A stretch of DNA of 64,000 bases from Unio delphinus (lineage: Eukaryota; Mollusca; Bivalvia; Unionida; Unionidae). The position numbers and the translations under genes are program-made. Below, in pieces: positions 24,724 through 33,994 of the stretch. The notes under the pieces were generated by a model that saw only the letters and a program-made list of their open reading frames with translations, was not told the DNA's origin and ran no database searches. The DNA is taken from positions 8,812,001-8,876,000 of the forward strand of contig JAQISU010001239.1 of NCBI GenBank assembly GCA_029339505.1, in the 5' to 3' direction. How positions within the stretch are numbered: the first letter of the stretch is position 1; every line of letters starts with the position of its first letter.

Positions 24724-25189
24724 TTTAGGGAGAGAATGAAAAAGTGTTGAACTACCGGCCTTTTAAATGATTTAAGGGATCGGTGTCGTAAGACCCAGTA
24801 AAACATGAAGATTATTCCGTGCCGAGGTCATTGGAGTCATGTCTCTTTCCAAGTGACACGCCATAGTAGTCGATTCAGACTTATCAAATTCCAAGATTAT
24901 AGTCTAGGACGCTAACCAATACACTCCCTAACATTCTGAACTTAAATTGGAGTGTTTTATATTTGCGTTAATGATTGATAACATGAATCGTCTAACAAAT
25001 GTAATCTATATAATAATAAACATACATAAACACACGTCTTTTAAGTAATAAGAAGTCTATGTTAGAGAGTGATGCTATATCCACTGAGCTCGGAACATCA
25101 AGCTCCAAGGTATTGATCTACGGAGTCAAACATTACTGAAATCTTCCAAAGAGCAACTGTTACTGTAAAAGCATTACTGATTATATGAA

Positions 25190-25290
25190 CGCTTGCATTT
25201 CGTGGGGAACGCTCCAGAGGCCTAAGTGGTTAGAGCGTCCGTCTTCGTTGCTGTAGTTCGCGCGAATGAACCATTGGCCGAGTCATGCCA
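25190..25290 (+). repeat. tRNA-like SINE head fragment
   Basis: The words GGCCTAAGTGGTTAGAGCG resemble a pol III A box and D-arm of a tRNA-derived SINE. A clear B box is not preserved. It is not a functional tRNA. Confidence 0.45.
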
Positions 25291-25319
25291 AAGACTTATA
25301 AACATTATACTAACTGCTG

Positions 25320-25440
25320 CCTCGCATTAAGCGGTTAGTATCAATACTGGTCAGGACATCGAGCTACATGTCTGCGGCATGATGCCCCAGTCCTAGACAT
25401 CACTATAAACTGCCACACTGCAGATATCGTAGCAATATGA
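25320..25440 (-). repeat. Dispersed repeat, copy 2 (inverted)
   Basis: Read on the minus strand, the word GACTGGGGCATCATGCCGCAG matches the repeats at about 15.98 and 63.84 kb. Confidence 0.55.
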
Positions 25441-25606
25441 CATAAAAGGTTTAAAACTACGTTAAAAAAAATCCAAATCACAATCACAATCACACACACA
25501 TTCTGTGAGTACAGTGCAGTATCTTTGCTCAAGAGAGAACAATAGAGGAGAATGATGATGTATGTTATCTTCCCTCTCTTTTTGCTGAACTATTTGTGAC
25601 TATTGG

Positions 25607-25762
25607 AGCAGCAGAGAGGGTGAATCCTACAACTTTCCGAGCGTCGATTCGGAAATCTGAGGCTTCTACCAAATAGTAAAAAAGGCGTCTATTCGGTAAA
25701 TTGAGGTTTCCTCAAAGACGCCATATAGTTGGCGTTCACCCTCTTTGCTGCTATACGTTAAC
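25607..25762 (+). repeat. Left terminal inverted repeat, 156 bp, internally structured
   Basis: It begins AGCAGCAGAGAGGGTGAA. The reverse complement of that word recurs with one mismatch at 25735-25752, so the repeat is itself bounded by an 18-bp inverted pair. It also holds two diverged direct repeats of about 28 bp (25641-25668 and 25685-25712), both starting GCGTC and containing ATTCGG, and a GGCGTC/GACGCC hairpin at 25684-25723. The repeat matches the right end at 154 of 156 positions. Confidence 0.95.
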
Positions 25763-25801
25763 CGAATTTGGTGATGAATTAGCGATATATTTTTTATATA
25801 C

Positions 25802-26767
25802 ATGGCAAACATCGGAGAAGCACAAATAACCAGATTAACACGAGAACGATTAGCTGCGATTAAGAAATATCTCCCGGTGAGAGATTCCTTTAGAGATAAT
25901 CTTCAAGCGCGTCAACAAGCAAAGATGGATTTTACCACCGAAACTAAAGAATTATTTGCGCCGATAACTACGGCAACTAAAGAAGTTGTAACCGCGATAA
26001 AAGAATCACAACCTGCGGTTAAACCTAAAATGTTGTATGATGAACGAGTTCAAGAACTCCGAGATAGATTTACTGAGGAAACTTTAGCGAAAATTGATAA
26101 AGATGATATAACTGATTTAGTAAAGTTTGCTGCGCTGAGATATTACACTAAAGAAAATTATTTAAAACCTGGACAAAAAGGTTATATAAAAAACGTAGGT
26201 GATTTGGCTAAAGCAGTTTACAAAATTAAAAATCAACTACCACAAATTGATAATGATGATCCCATATATCAGGCATATTTGACTGCTGTTGAACGAGAAT
26301 ATCTCGAAAATCAGGAAAAGAGAGATTTATTAGTATCTGAACAACAACGACTAAAAACCGAACAAAAACAACGAGACAAAGAGGAACGAGAACGATTAAA
26401 ACAAGAACGAGCAGAAGAACGAAAACGTATACAACCAAGTCTGCGAGGACGAGGACGAGGGCGAGAAACACGAAGACAAAAGGATCCTCTTGTTGAAGAT
26501 CCTCAACGAGAAGAAGAACCTGAAGCTGAACCTGAAAAATCCGGTAGTGGTTATCGTGGTGGTAATATACCCTGTTCAAGAAGTGTCCTCGATGATATAT
26601 CACGGTTGGAAGTTCTCATTGGAGGGAAAAGAGCTGGAAATAATTCCCCGGAAATAATTAACGAGGCAACTGAAATCTGTCAACGGTTATTTCAAGGGCG
26701 TGTAATGGATATCGGACTATATCGCAGTTTCATCGATGAACTTACCGATGATTATTACAGTGATTAG
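25802..26767 (+). CDS. First virion-module ORF, 321 aa with a charged coiled coil
   Basis: This is an unrecognised protein. The ATG at 25802 lies 39 bases inside the left terminal repeat, so it is the first gene of the element. Residues about 1-160 are mixed helical sequence. Residues about 165-215 are very rich in Glu, Arg, Gln and Lys, and are probably coiled coil. There is a short Arg-Gly cluster (RGRGRGR, about 218-225), then an acidic linker and a folded C-terminal segment of about 75 residues. The next gene starts 20 bases after its stop, so the two are probably co-transcribed. Its place next to the capsid genes suggests a scaffold or nucleic-acid-associated virion protein; this is inference. 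The frame is intact. Confidence 0.8.
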   Translation: MANIGEAQITRLTRERLAAIKKYLPVRDSFRDNLQARQQAKMDFTTETKELFAPITTATKEVVTAIKESQPAVKPKMLYDERVQELRDRFTEETLAKIDKDDITDLVKFAALRYYTKENYLKPGQKGYIKNVGDLAKAVYKIKNQLPQIDNDDPIYQAYLTAVEREYLENQEKRDLLVSEQQRLKTEQKQRDKEERERLKQERAEERKRIQPSLRGRGRGRETRRQKDPLVEDPQREEEPEAEPEKSGSGYRGGNIPCSRSVLDDISRLEVLIGGKRAGNNSPEIINEATEICQRLFQGRVMDIGLYRSFIDELTDDYYSD

Positions 26768-26787
26768 ACATATAGCATTTAAATAAA

Positions 26788-27222
26788 ATGATAGTACATC
26801 GTAGTATGAACAGAGCAAGACCTGTTTACGTTGTAAACTCGCGACTACCGGTTTACAAGCTCACGTATGGAAATGGACTCGGTGATATTGTCACTGGATT
26901 ATTTACTAGAATTGCTCCAAAGATTTTACCTGTTGGTAAGGAAATAGCGTCAAAAGCTATTGGGGTTTTCGGTGACCGAGCTGGTAAAGTTATTGGTGAT
27001 AGCGCATTTGATATGTTAGGTGATGCAAAAGAAAAACTTATGTTGTTGGCAAAACGTGGAAATAGAAATTCAAAGAAAAGTGGAAATGGATTTCAACGAA
27101 GAAAGTTTCAATTACAGTCTACGGAACAAATGCCACCTAAGATAGGTAACGCGATTAATAAAATGGCAGCGGCGAGGTTGAGATTAATTGCTGGTTCCGG
27201 GTTGGCGCGGTTAAACATTTAG
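26788..27222 (+). CDS. Small basic virion-module protein, 144 aa
   Basis: Starts at ATG 26788, 20 bases after the preceding stop. The N-terminal third is short and basic. The middle (residues about 28-75) is a Gly/Ala/Ile-rich amphipathic stretch with GNGLGDIVTGLF and IAPKILPVGKE. The C-terminal half is rich in Lys, Arg and Asn, with KRGNRNSKKSGNG. Size, charge and position directly before the capsid gene suggest a core or membrane-interacting minor virion protein, similar in general character to small adenovirus-type core proteins, but I do not recognise the family. The frame is intact and 20 bases separate its stop from the putative capsid start at 27243. Confidence 0.75.
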   Translation: MIVHRSMNRARPVYVVNSRLPVYKLTYGNGLGDIVTGLFTRIAPKILPVGKEIASKAIGVFGDRAGKVIGDSAFDMLGDAKEKLMLLAKRGNRNSKKSGNGFQRRKFQLQSTEQMPPKIGNAINKMAAARLRLIAGSGLARLNI

Positions 27223-27242
27223 ATCAACTACGTTAATATAAA

Positions 27243-28661
27243 GTGTTCAAGGATGAAATCGATGATGCTTTTAAAGTAAATGACCCCGTAGCAAGAAATA
27301 ACTCTGTACGCGATTATCAATATTTTTCATATTGAGCACAGGATCCAAATGTAAGATCACGAATTGAACTCAGATTTGATGATACATCTAAATATTTCTT
27401 GCCGTGTGAAGCATACATAGAAGTAGAAGGACAACTAAGGAAACATGATAATACTGAGGTTGCAGCCGGCGATAATCTTAAAGATATCCCGATTGGGTTT
27501 GTCAACAACGGAATAATGGCGTTATTTAACAACGCCCAGTATATAATTAATTCTACTAGGATTGAATCTATCGATAACGATGTTGATATTGCAACTACAG
27601 TTGTAGGTTTAGCTAGATATTCTGATGATTTTATTAAATCTGCTGGTTATTCAATGATGTTTTCAAAGGATATTACCGATAAAGCTGATCATCGTCAATT
27701 TACGTTAAGACGGCCAAAGAAGGTTTCAGCTGCTGCTTATGATGCTGATGTTGAACCTGTTGTTATGAGTGATAATCCTGATTACAACGCGGGATTTGCA
27801 ACACGAAAAAAAAACATTGACGCCAATGGTAGATTTTCATGTACGATTCCGCTGTCACACATATTTGGATTTTGCCGAGATGTTCGGCGAGTAATCTTTG
27901 GTGCTAGTCATACTGTAGTTCTCACACGAAGATCAACTGATGATTATGCTCTTTGGCATGGTCCTGCTCCTGTAACAGATGGTGTTGTAACATTGACAAA
28001 GTTGGCGTTATGGATGCCAATTATGTCTCCATCGTTGACCGTTGAAACTCAATTGCTGTCGTTTATGGACCAAGGAGGAAAGTCAATGTTGAGTTGGTGT
28101 GATGTCACCACATCTTCTACATCTAGTACAGGTACTGGAGTTTTTACTTGGCAACTTGCATTGACGAAAAATGTTTCCGCGCCAAGACATGTCTTTGTTG
28201 TGTTGCAACATCAAAATAAAACTCAAAAGACAGCTGCAGCAGGTGATAGTCTACAATTACAATCCCATATGATATTTGATCGTTGTGATGTCAGTGAAGT
28301 ATCATTACGAATAAGTAACCAACAAGAACCTGTAGAAAATCTTATAATCGATTACGATAAGAATCAAATAGGACGAGTTTATCATCGATTATGGTCGTTT
28401 ATGGGTCGTGATCAACACATCGATACTGGACTACAAATATCACAATTTGATTTTAAAACACTGTACCCGATTTATTACTTTTCGCTGCAACATCTTGATC
28501 TATCCAAACACTCGACCGTTGATGTAAAATTTCAAGCCCGTATCGATGATGCTCTTGGAGGATTTAGGGCGGTTGCTGTTATTCTCAGTGATAAAAATAT
28601 GATACTTGAGGGTGGTGGTGGAAAAATGAGAGTCGTTGATGCACCAGTGGAAAATCTATAG
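27243..28661 (+). pseudogene. Major capsid protein candidate, one in-frame stop
   Basis: The long frame from 27399 to 28661 has 420 codons. The same frame is open upstream to a GTG at 27243, interrupted only by TGA at 27333-27335. No ATG is available in frame, and the GTG sits where neighbouring genes have their ATG after an AATATAAA-like leader. Full length would be about 472 residues. It is beta-rich, with PLSHIFGFCRD, VIFGASHTVVL, a WMPIMSPS segment and SEVSLRISNQQEP. I recall these as hallmarks of a capsid family in invertebrate Polinton-like viruses, probably double jelly-roll. The decayed copy at 8690-9820 keeps the same motifs. TGA could derive from CGA by one transition. Capsid identity rests on recall, size and position. 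Confidence 0.75.
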
Positions 28662-28703
28662 GATTTTCAAATATGTAATTGAATCAATCGGTATTATATA
28701 AAA

Positions 28704-29156
28704 ATGTCGTATACCACTATTAATGTCACATTGACACCCGGTCAGATAAAGAAACTTCAATCGAGTTCATCTAAAAAATGTGGAACTACAATCACGCTAA
28801 AACATAATCAAATGACCGGCGGATCAAATAAACTATCGTTGACGAAAACACAGGTTAATCATTTTAATAGCGCCTTTAAAGAAAAAAAGGGAGTTCAGAT
28901 TACGCTATCTGCAGCTGCTATAGCAAATATGATTAAAACCGGAGGAATCTTTCCGTTGTTGGCTGCAATTCCAGGGTTGATTGCATCAGTGGCTCCATCA
29001 CTTTTTGGTGCGTTAGGAACTGGGGCAGCTGGAGCACTTGCTTCTGGTGTTGTCAATAAAATAATGGGTAAAGGTCTAAAATCCACGAGAAATAAAAAGG
29101 GAAAGGGATTCAGACTACCAGGAAGTCGATTCACGCGATACTACAAAACCAGTTAA
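28704..29156 (+). CDS. 150-aa conserved virion protein with hydrophobic centre and basic tail
   Basis: The ATG at 28704 follows the AT-rich leader TTATATAAAA, and the frame is intact. Residues about 5-70 are a polar region with VTLTPGQIKKLQ and KLSLTKTQVNHFN, whose spacing suggests two related sub-repeats (TP/TK-x-Q-[IV]-x-[KH]). Residues about 80-120 are a hydrophobic Gly/Ala stretch (GGIFPLLAAIPGLIAS). The C-terminus is strongly basic (STRNKKGKGF). It lies between capsid and protease genes. A homologue with a Ser-Leu expansion is at 8218-8643. A core protein or membrane-active peptide precursor cut by the neighbouring protease is plausible. I do not know a named function. Confidence 0.75.
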   Translation: MSYTTINVTLTPGQIKKLQSSSSKKCGTTITLKHNQMTGGSNKLSLTKTQVNHFNSAFKEKKGVQITLSAAAIANMIKTGGIFPLLAAIPGLIASVAPSLFGALGTGAAGALASGVVNKIMGKGLKSTRNKKGKGFRLPGSRFTRYYKTS

Positions 29157-29179
29157 CGGAGAAATCTTATGGATTTCCA

Positions 29180-29597
29180 ATGTCAAATTTTGATCTATTA
29201 GAAGCTGTAAAAAAAACTCCCAATAAAGCATTTCAGAGGTGTATTCATGAAAGATCAATTACCAGCACAACCACAAATACCAGAAACTGGCATAAGTAAT
29301 CTAGATGATAACACTGGACCTGGAACTCATTGGGTTTGTTACGCGATATATCCAGCGTCGATTATTTATTTTGACTCATATGGACTACCACCTCCGATTG
29401 AATTTGTCAAATATGTGTCAATGATTTCTTCGAGATCGCGAAGTAATTCAATTTGGTATTCAACGTTGCCCACGCAGACATTAACAGATCCTCCAATATG
29501 TGGACAAGAAACCCTTAACGCGTTAATGGTTATCTCGGCAAATCCTAAATCACCTCATAAAGCTATCCATGAGTACACAACAATGACAAAGTCATAG
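29180..29597 (+). pseudogene. Adenain-like cysteine protease, one homopolymer frameshift
   Basis: The start is ATG 29180 (MSNFDLLEAV), conserved in the decayed copy at 8119. After an A8 run at 29209-29216 the rest lies one frame away and is open from 29247 to 29597. It shows GPGTHWVCYAI (histidine), YFDSYGLPPP (acidic residue) and PPICGQETLNAL (nucleophilic cysteine). That is the catalytic order of adenovirus/C48-type proteases, which process virion precursors. Full length of about 139 residues is compact. The only break is one base in the A run, so a sequencing slip is as likely as a real mutation. The gene stands 23 bases after the previous stop and 30 bases before the fibre gene. Confidence 0.85.
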
Positions 29598-29627
29598 AAT
29601 TTGAGAGATAGATCTAATATAACAACA

Positions 29628-30479
29628 ATGTCAGATATTTTTGGAAGATCAGTATCACGCGTTTCCACAGAAGGGGTTACTATCTCACAGGTAAAAAAAA
29701 TAGTCAACAAAGCTATCTCCGCGATAGCAAATTTAGATGAATTAAAAAAAATAGTTGATCAAATAACCAATATAACACAATTACAAAAAACCATCAGTGA
29801 CTCTGCCGCGGATACGAAAAACTACGTGACGATTATAACGATCATATAACCAAGTTTAATACTTTTACTAGTTTACAAAATTCCCTCATGGACAACATTG
29901 ATAAACCCGTGCTAGAATTTTTCGGAAATCCACCAGTGACCATACCAAAACTCACCTCGATAAAAGATTCTATATTGGAACTAGCAACTCTTCAATCCGA
30001 ATATGAAAAACACGTGAAACAGTTTTCAACGCTTCGTAGAAACATCGTTGATAAGTTTATTGGAACCTCATTTGATAAAATTGAAATAACCATTCCTGAT
30101 ATTAAAAAATCCATCGATGATCTTAAAACGACCACTAATAACATCGTAGCGGATGCAACAAGGATGATAGCAACAATTGAAAAAGTAAAAATTCCTCATG
30201 AGAGCATCAAAAATATCGTATACACGATTCAATACGGATCATATACGTGGACACCTACAAATAATATTTTACATGTTACTGCAACCGTAAAGGGAATTTA
30301 TCGATTAACTTTAGTGGCACCAACGTTGTTCATCTGGAGTCAATAATACGATATCAACGATCATCGACAAGGATACGATTGAACAATTCACGATTACATC
30401 AAACGACAACAACCTAGCTAGGGTTTCAATGTCATGGTATGTGGAATTCGTAGCTGATTTAAGTAAACAACTAAACTGA
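29628..30479 (+). pseudogene. Fibre-like protein, two frameshifts
   Basis: Three successive frames lie in line: 29628-29849, about 29826-30346 and about 30330-30479. The first starts MSDIFGRS, shared with the second viral copy, and continues into a heptad-rich helix (SQVKKIVNKAISAIANLDEL). The second is coiled coil for about 100 residues, then turns to beta-type sequence (YTIQYGSYTWTP). The third ends with MSWYVEFVADLSK, matching the end of the other copy. The layout of anchor, long trimer-like stalk and small globular head is that of a receptor-binding fibre; this is inferred from architecture. The phage-type shaft repeat of the other copy is missing here. Breaks are near 29825 and 30330, each a one-base shift. 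Confidence 0.65.
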
Positions 30480-30499
30480 TTACTACGTTAATAAATAAA

Positions 30500-31069
30500 A
30501 TGTCATCGGCGACAGTATTTGAATATCGTTATAACACAGTCAAAGAATTTCAAAACAAACTTGAAGCGTTAATCACCGAGTATACTGTAAAAAAGAAAAA
30601 ATATCAGCGTAGAATCACCGCGTTAGATATTTCGATATACTCAGTTTCTGGTGTGATTGCCAGCGCTGGAATAATATTATCCTCGGTGACAATGATAGCT
30701 CCAGTTGTTGTTCCTATCGTAATTTCCGCCGCGGCAACAATCGCTGGATTATTCACCGGGATAACAAAAAAAATATCTTCGTGTTCTCAACAGAAGTTGC
30801 ACGATTACGCTGTTAGACTTATCACTGCGTCAAACGCCTATTCGGAATTATCAATGCTGATCCCGTCATCGATTGATGATCAAATAATATCCGACGATGA
30901 GTTCTCTAAGATGGTACGGTTGTATGATTCAACGATTTCAAAATTGGAGAGTGGTAATTACAATAACAATGGCAACTTCGTCACAAGAAATCCTTCAACG
31001 AATAGCAACAAACACCACAACGACAAAAACAAAGTTGATATCGGTGGTAACGAAAACACCAGAATTTAG
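30500..31069 (+). CDS. Virion-module membrane protein, 189 aa
   Basis: ATG 30500 follows AATAAATAAA, and the frame is intact. Residues about 1-45 are charged and helical. Residues about 47-95 are a long hydrophobic stretch long enough for two membrane passes (ISIYSVSGVIASAGIILSS, then MIAPVVVPIVISAAATIAGL). After a KKISSCSQQKLHDY segment the C-terminal part is polar, ending in an Asn-rich tail. Its last 101 nt overlap the start of the next gene in another frame. A decayed homologue occupies the same place at 6200-6658. It could be an internal membrane protein of the virion or act in host membranes. I do not recognise the family. Confidence 0.75.
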   Translation: MSSATVFEYRYNTVKEFQNKLEALITEYTVKKKKYQRRITALDISIYSVSGVIASAGIILSSVTMIAPVVVPIVISAAATIAGLFTGITKKISSCSQQKLHDYAVRLITASNAYSELSMLIPSSIDDQIISDDEFSKMVRLYDSTISKLESGNYNNNGNFVTRNPSTNSNKHHNDKNKVDIGGNENTRI

Positions 31070-33005
31070 CGTTGAATTTAATCCTCCGTTGGCTGCATCT
31101 GCAATCGCGCTAACACCATTAAGATGCTACTACAGTTGGCCCAATGTAAGATCAACACCGTTCAATGGTAAACCTCCCAAAAACAGTTTTACATTCTCGT
31201 ATAGAAAAACTAAACCAGATGGAACAAAATCCGAACCAACCACACATACAATACATATACCAACAGGCGCATACGATATCGAAGACATCAACGAAGCAAT
31301 CATAGAATCCATCGAGGGGATAACAGGGCCAAATATCATCGAAATCAAAGATGAAAAGGATAAATCTCCTATTGAGATTCATGGGCATGAACCGCTGTTG
31401 TCAACGGTCATTGAAGTAAATTCACCTGACTACGCCGTAGATATATATAACAGCTCAATTAGAAGTCTACTGGGGTATCCTGAGTTTATTCCAGGCACCG
31501 TTGATATAGCGGATCTACCACCGGAACCAATAAAATCCGACTTTGTATCAACGAAAAAAGATTATCACGGGTTTGATCTTGGTGATGTTGGTAGTATACC
31601 TAAGATATCATATGAAATTTTTATACATTTAGCCGGGCCTCTTCCCGTTATTGATGATGATTTAAAAATCACTGAAACTTTCACAGATATTAATAGAAAT
31701 TTTAATCGATTTCTGAGTTATATTGTAACAGCAATTAGTACAATCCCACCTAACCGAGATGATGTCATCAAGTACGTAGAAGTGTGTAATAGAATTATCG
31801 CCGACATGGAAAAGTATAATCAGGATAATATGAAACGTATAATAAACAGTCCTAATCCTGAAACGAGAACAGCATTTGCAGCAAAACATAAAATCCGCGT
31901 CGAAGACATTCCCACGTTTAAGCTTCCAGGATATAACGTACCATGGATGCGAGGAAAACTCAGCGACACCATCGATGAATTCTTCCCACGGATTCACAAA
32001 GCATGGCTGGATAGTCTTCCCGCGGTTCATTACTCATCACCAGAACCTAGCAAATCTGACTTTTTCACTAATGATCCACCAACAACAGATCCAAAGTTCA
32101 ACTACAACTTCGATATTAGTTTTCTACGACCTCAAGATATTTATCAAAACTATTCATACAACGTCTACGACGGAACAGAAACCGATGTACTCGGTAAATA
32201 CGAATACAACGAATATGGTAGAATAGTGTGGAGATTTGCTCTTGGTGACCAAGGTGTATTTGTGGTCTCAGAGAAATCACTTACTGGGATCTTCAACTCG
32301 ATGAAGCAAATGTTCCAGGTGAAATTAAATCAACTTCGAGGACATCTACAACAATCTCTGTTGCTAGATTTAACAACTCAGCGTGATACAATCAAACAAC
32401 AACAACAACAATTAAATCAGATTATCGCCGATATGAATTTTCTCAATGATAGATTACTCTCGTTGGTCTACGAAGATAAATCACCAAATAGAGAAAAATT
32501 CAAACGGGTGTTTTCACGCACCAATGACAACTTAGTGTTTATGAAATTCCAAGGTTGGGATGTACCAGCGATGAAAGCATCAACGAATAAACTCATCAAT
32601 TATTTCTTTCCGCAGATTCACGCGTTATGGTTTAAAATAAATCCACCAAATGAAATCTTAACATCAACGAATTCAGTGTACCGCGGCAACAAACATAGAT
32701 CTCCCGGCAACGTTGATATATCATCTGTGATTGCAATACACGTTATCTGTGATGGTATCTTAGGAAGTTTCTCCGTGGACGTTTCAAAATCAAACAACGC
32801 CAATCAAGGATATATCATGTACACGTTTTCTCCAGACGTATCTTCGGGAAGTCTCATAGTGAAAAACCCACCTAATTTGACTTATCTTGAGCCGGTTAAT
32901 CCATTTCTGTCCAGGATGAATTTTTCAATAACCGACCAAGAATTTAACCTGATTGACCTTCGCGGGGAAACACTACAAATAACGCTAGATGTGAAAAGTT
33001 CTTAA
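30969..33005 (+). CDS. Large vertex/minor capsid candidate, 678 aa, with an internal duplication
   Basis: Start chosen at ATG 30969 (MATSSQEILQ), because the decayed copy starts alike (MSISTTELLQ); the frame is open 24 codons further up. The N-terminal 190 residues contain FSVEFNPPLA, LRCYYSWPNVRS and IHIPTGAYDIEDIN, a beta-rich domain I recall from invertebrate Polinton-like viruses, where it accompanies the capsid gene. Residues about 275-354 and 484-562 are a diverged duplication: both begin IIADM and end FFP-x-IH-x-x-W. A penton or fibre-base role is inferred from position. The gene overlaps its upstream neighbour by 101 nt and is followed by two hairpins. The frame is intact. Confidence 0.75.
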   Translation: MATSSQEILQRIATNTTTTKTKLISVVTKTPEFSVEFNPPLAASAIALTPLRCYYSWPNVRSTPFNGKPPKNSFTFSYRKTKPDGTKSEPTTHTIHIPTGAYDIEDINEAIIESIEGITGPNIIEIKDEKDKSPIEIHGHEPLLSTVIEVNSPDYAVDIYNSSIRSLLGYPEFIPGTVDIADLPPEPIKSDFVSTKKDYHGFDLGDVGSIPKISYEIFIHLAGPLPVIDDDLKITETFTDINRNFNRFLSYIVTAISTIPPNRDDVIKYVEVCNRIIADMEKYNQDNMKRIINSPNPETRTAFAAKHKIRVEDIPTFKLPGYNVPWMRGKLSDTIDEFFPRIHKAWLDSLPAVHYSSPEPSKSDFFTNDPPTTDPKFNYNFDISFLRPQDIYQNYSYNVYDGTETDVLGKYEYNEYGRIVWRFALGDQGVFVVSEKSLTGIFNSMKQMFQVKLNQLRGHLQQSLLLDLTTQRDTIKQQQQQLNQIIADMNFLNDRLLSLVYEDKSPNREKFKRVFSRTNDNLVFMKFQGWDVPAMKASTNKLINYFFPQIHALWFKINPPNEILTSTNSVYRGNKHRSPGNVDISSVIAIHVICDGILGSFSVDVSKSNNANQGYIMYTFSPDVSSGSLIVKNPPNLTYLEPVNPFLSRMNFSITDQEFNLIDLRGETLQITLDVKSS

Positions 33006-33014
33006 AGAACTTTC

Positions 33015-33050
33015 AAGTCCTAAAAGGACTTCAAAATCGTAAACGATTTT
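33015..33050 (+). terminator. Twin hairpins behind the large capsid-module gene
   Basis: Two adjacent perfect inverted repeats start 10 bases after the stop. AAGTCCT/AGGACTT has an AAA loop (33015-33031). AAAATCG/CGATTTT has a TAAA loop (33033-33050). A third, TGAAAATC/GATTTTCA, closes the ATPase gene at 42143-42163. Similar gene-end palindromes mark transcript 3' ends in some large DNA viruses. Function here is inferred. Confidence 0.5.
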
Positions 33051-33097
33051 CACTTGCAATTTCGCTTACAATTAAAAAAAAAACAGCTGCTTTAATA

Positions 33098-33373
33098 ATG
33101 TATCAACACGTGCTAGTATCTATCCAACACAAAGAACTTCTTGAACAAGCTATCAGAGAGGTATTCAACGGCAACACAACAAGTGAGTTTTACGTGGATA
33201 TAGTCATAGATAACCTTTCACCCACGGAAAAGTTTCTATTGACTGATTATCAAATGTTAAATCTTCAGCAGCACGGTAACACCACTGTACGATTAACCCG
33301 TGATCAAATAATGCAATCCACCCATTCATGCTTATCCGTGCAGAATCTCAAAGCGATATTGTATATTTTCTAA
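33098..33373 (+). CDS. Unknown small protein, 91 aa
   Basis: Starts at ATG 33098 after an A-rich leader, 92 bases past the previous stop, and the frame is intact. It reads as a compact mixed alpha/beta protein with LLEQAIREVFNGN near the start and KFLLTDYQMLNLQQHG in the middle. No cysteine pattern, membrane segment or known motif is visible. It is the last plus-strand gene of the left arm and converges with the minus-strand ORF that ends at 33517. Function unknown. Confidence 0.6.
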   Translation: MYQHVLVSIQHKELLEQAIREVFNGNTTSEFYVDIVIDNLSPTEKFLLTDYQMLNLQQHGNTTVRLTRDQIMQSTHSCLSVQNLKAILYIF

Positions 33374-33516
33374 AATGACTGGGAAAAAAAATCACTAGAT
33401 TATACTTCCCTGTTGTTGTACACACAATTGTACTTCCTCGTTACATGCACAGGTTTTACAAACTTTGTTCTAGTAATAATCGGAGACGCATTCATGGGTT
33501 ATACAAAGGAGGCTCT

Positions 33517-33867
33517 TTACGCGTGGGGCTCCATTAACGTTTTAAACTGCCTCACCTTACAATTAATAAGTTTCCTTTGTTCATACTCGGAACTTAATTG
33601 CTTCCGTATATGTTCGACTATCTTACATAATGGTACAAACACATTAACGTCTTCGGTATTAACTAAGCTTTCACGAATAAACTTTTGAATTTGCTTAATT
33701 AAAAAATATTTCTTAGCGAGTACATATTTTCCATGTTGCTCTGCAAATTCTATATCCGAGAAATCGTTCATGATTTGATCACAATCTAACCCTGAACATA
33801 GTTTAATACTCTGGTCTTTAAGCTTATTGATTTCAATAATAACACATTTGAGATTTTCAGAATTCAT
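33517..33867 (-). CDS. Unknown protein, 116 aa, facing the left arm
   Basis: The first ATG in frame is at 33867; the frame is open to a TTG at 33915. It is mostly helical and charged (IIEINKLKDQ, FLIKQIQKFIRESL, KIVEHIRKQLSSEYEQRK) with three scattered cysteines. It is the only minus-strand gene left of the repeat field, and its start region faces that field, so it may be transcribed from there. I see no domain; a small regulatory or structural protein is possible. Confidence 0.55.
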   Translation of the reverse strand: MNSENLKCVIIEINKLKDQSIKLCSGLDCDQIMNDFSDIEFAEQHGKYVLAKKYFLIKQIQKFIRESLVNTEDVNVFVPLCKIVEHIRKQLSSEYEQRKLINCKVRQFKTLMEPHA

Positions 33868-33994
33868 ATATATGAAAAAGTATATTTGTTGAATTGCTTG
33901 AAAATGGAAACTCAAAGAGTTTCACAAAATGAATTCTGGACACGCTAAGGTGTTGGTCATCTTAGCATATCCAGAAGCTTAGTGAGATGATTAT

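Noticed and set aside
25571..25590. CCCTCTCTTTTTGCTGAAC just left of the virus as a third terminal-repeat copy
   Set aside because: It resembles the inner 18-bp word of the TIR only loosely and lies outside the target duplication; probably chance.
26226..26603. 125-codon minus-strand ORF under the first viral gene
   Set aside because: It is rich in Val, Leu and Phe because it is the complement of the charged coiled-coil region; no domain and no conserved partner.
31130..31388. Minus-strand ORFs inside the large capsid-module gene
   Set aside because: Shadows of the plus-strand reading frame, which is supported by the homologous copy.
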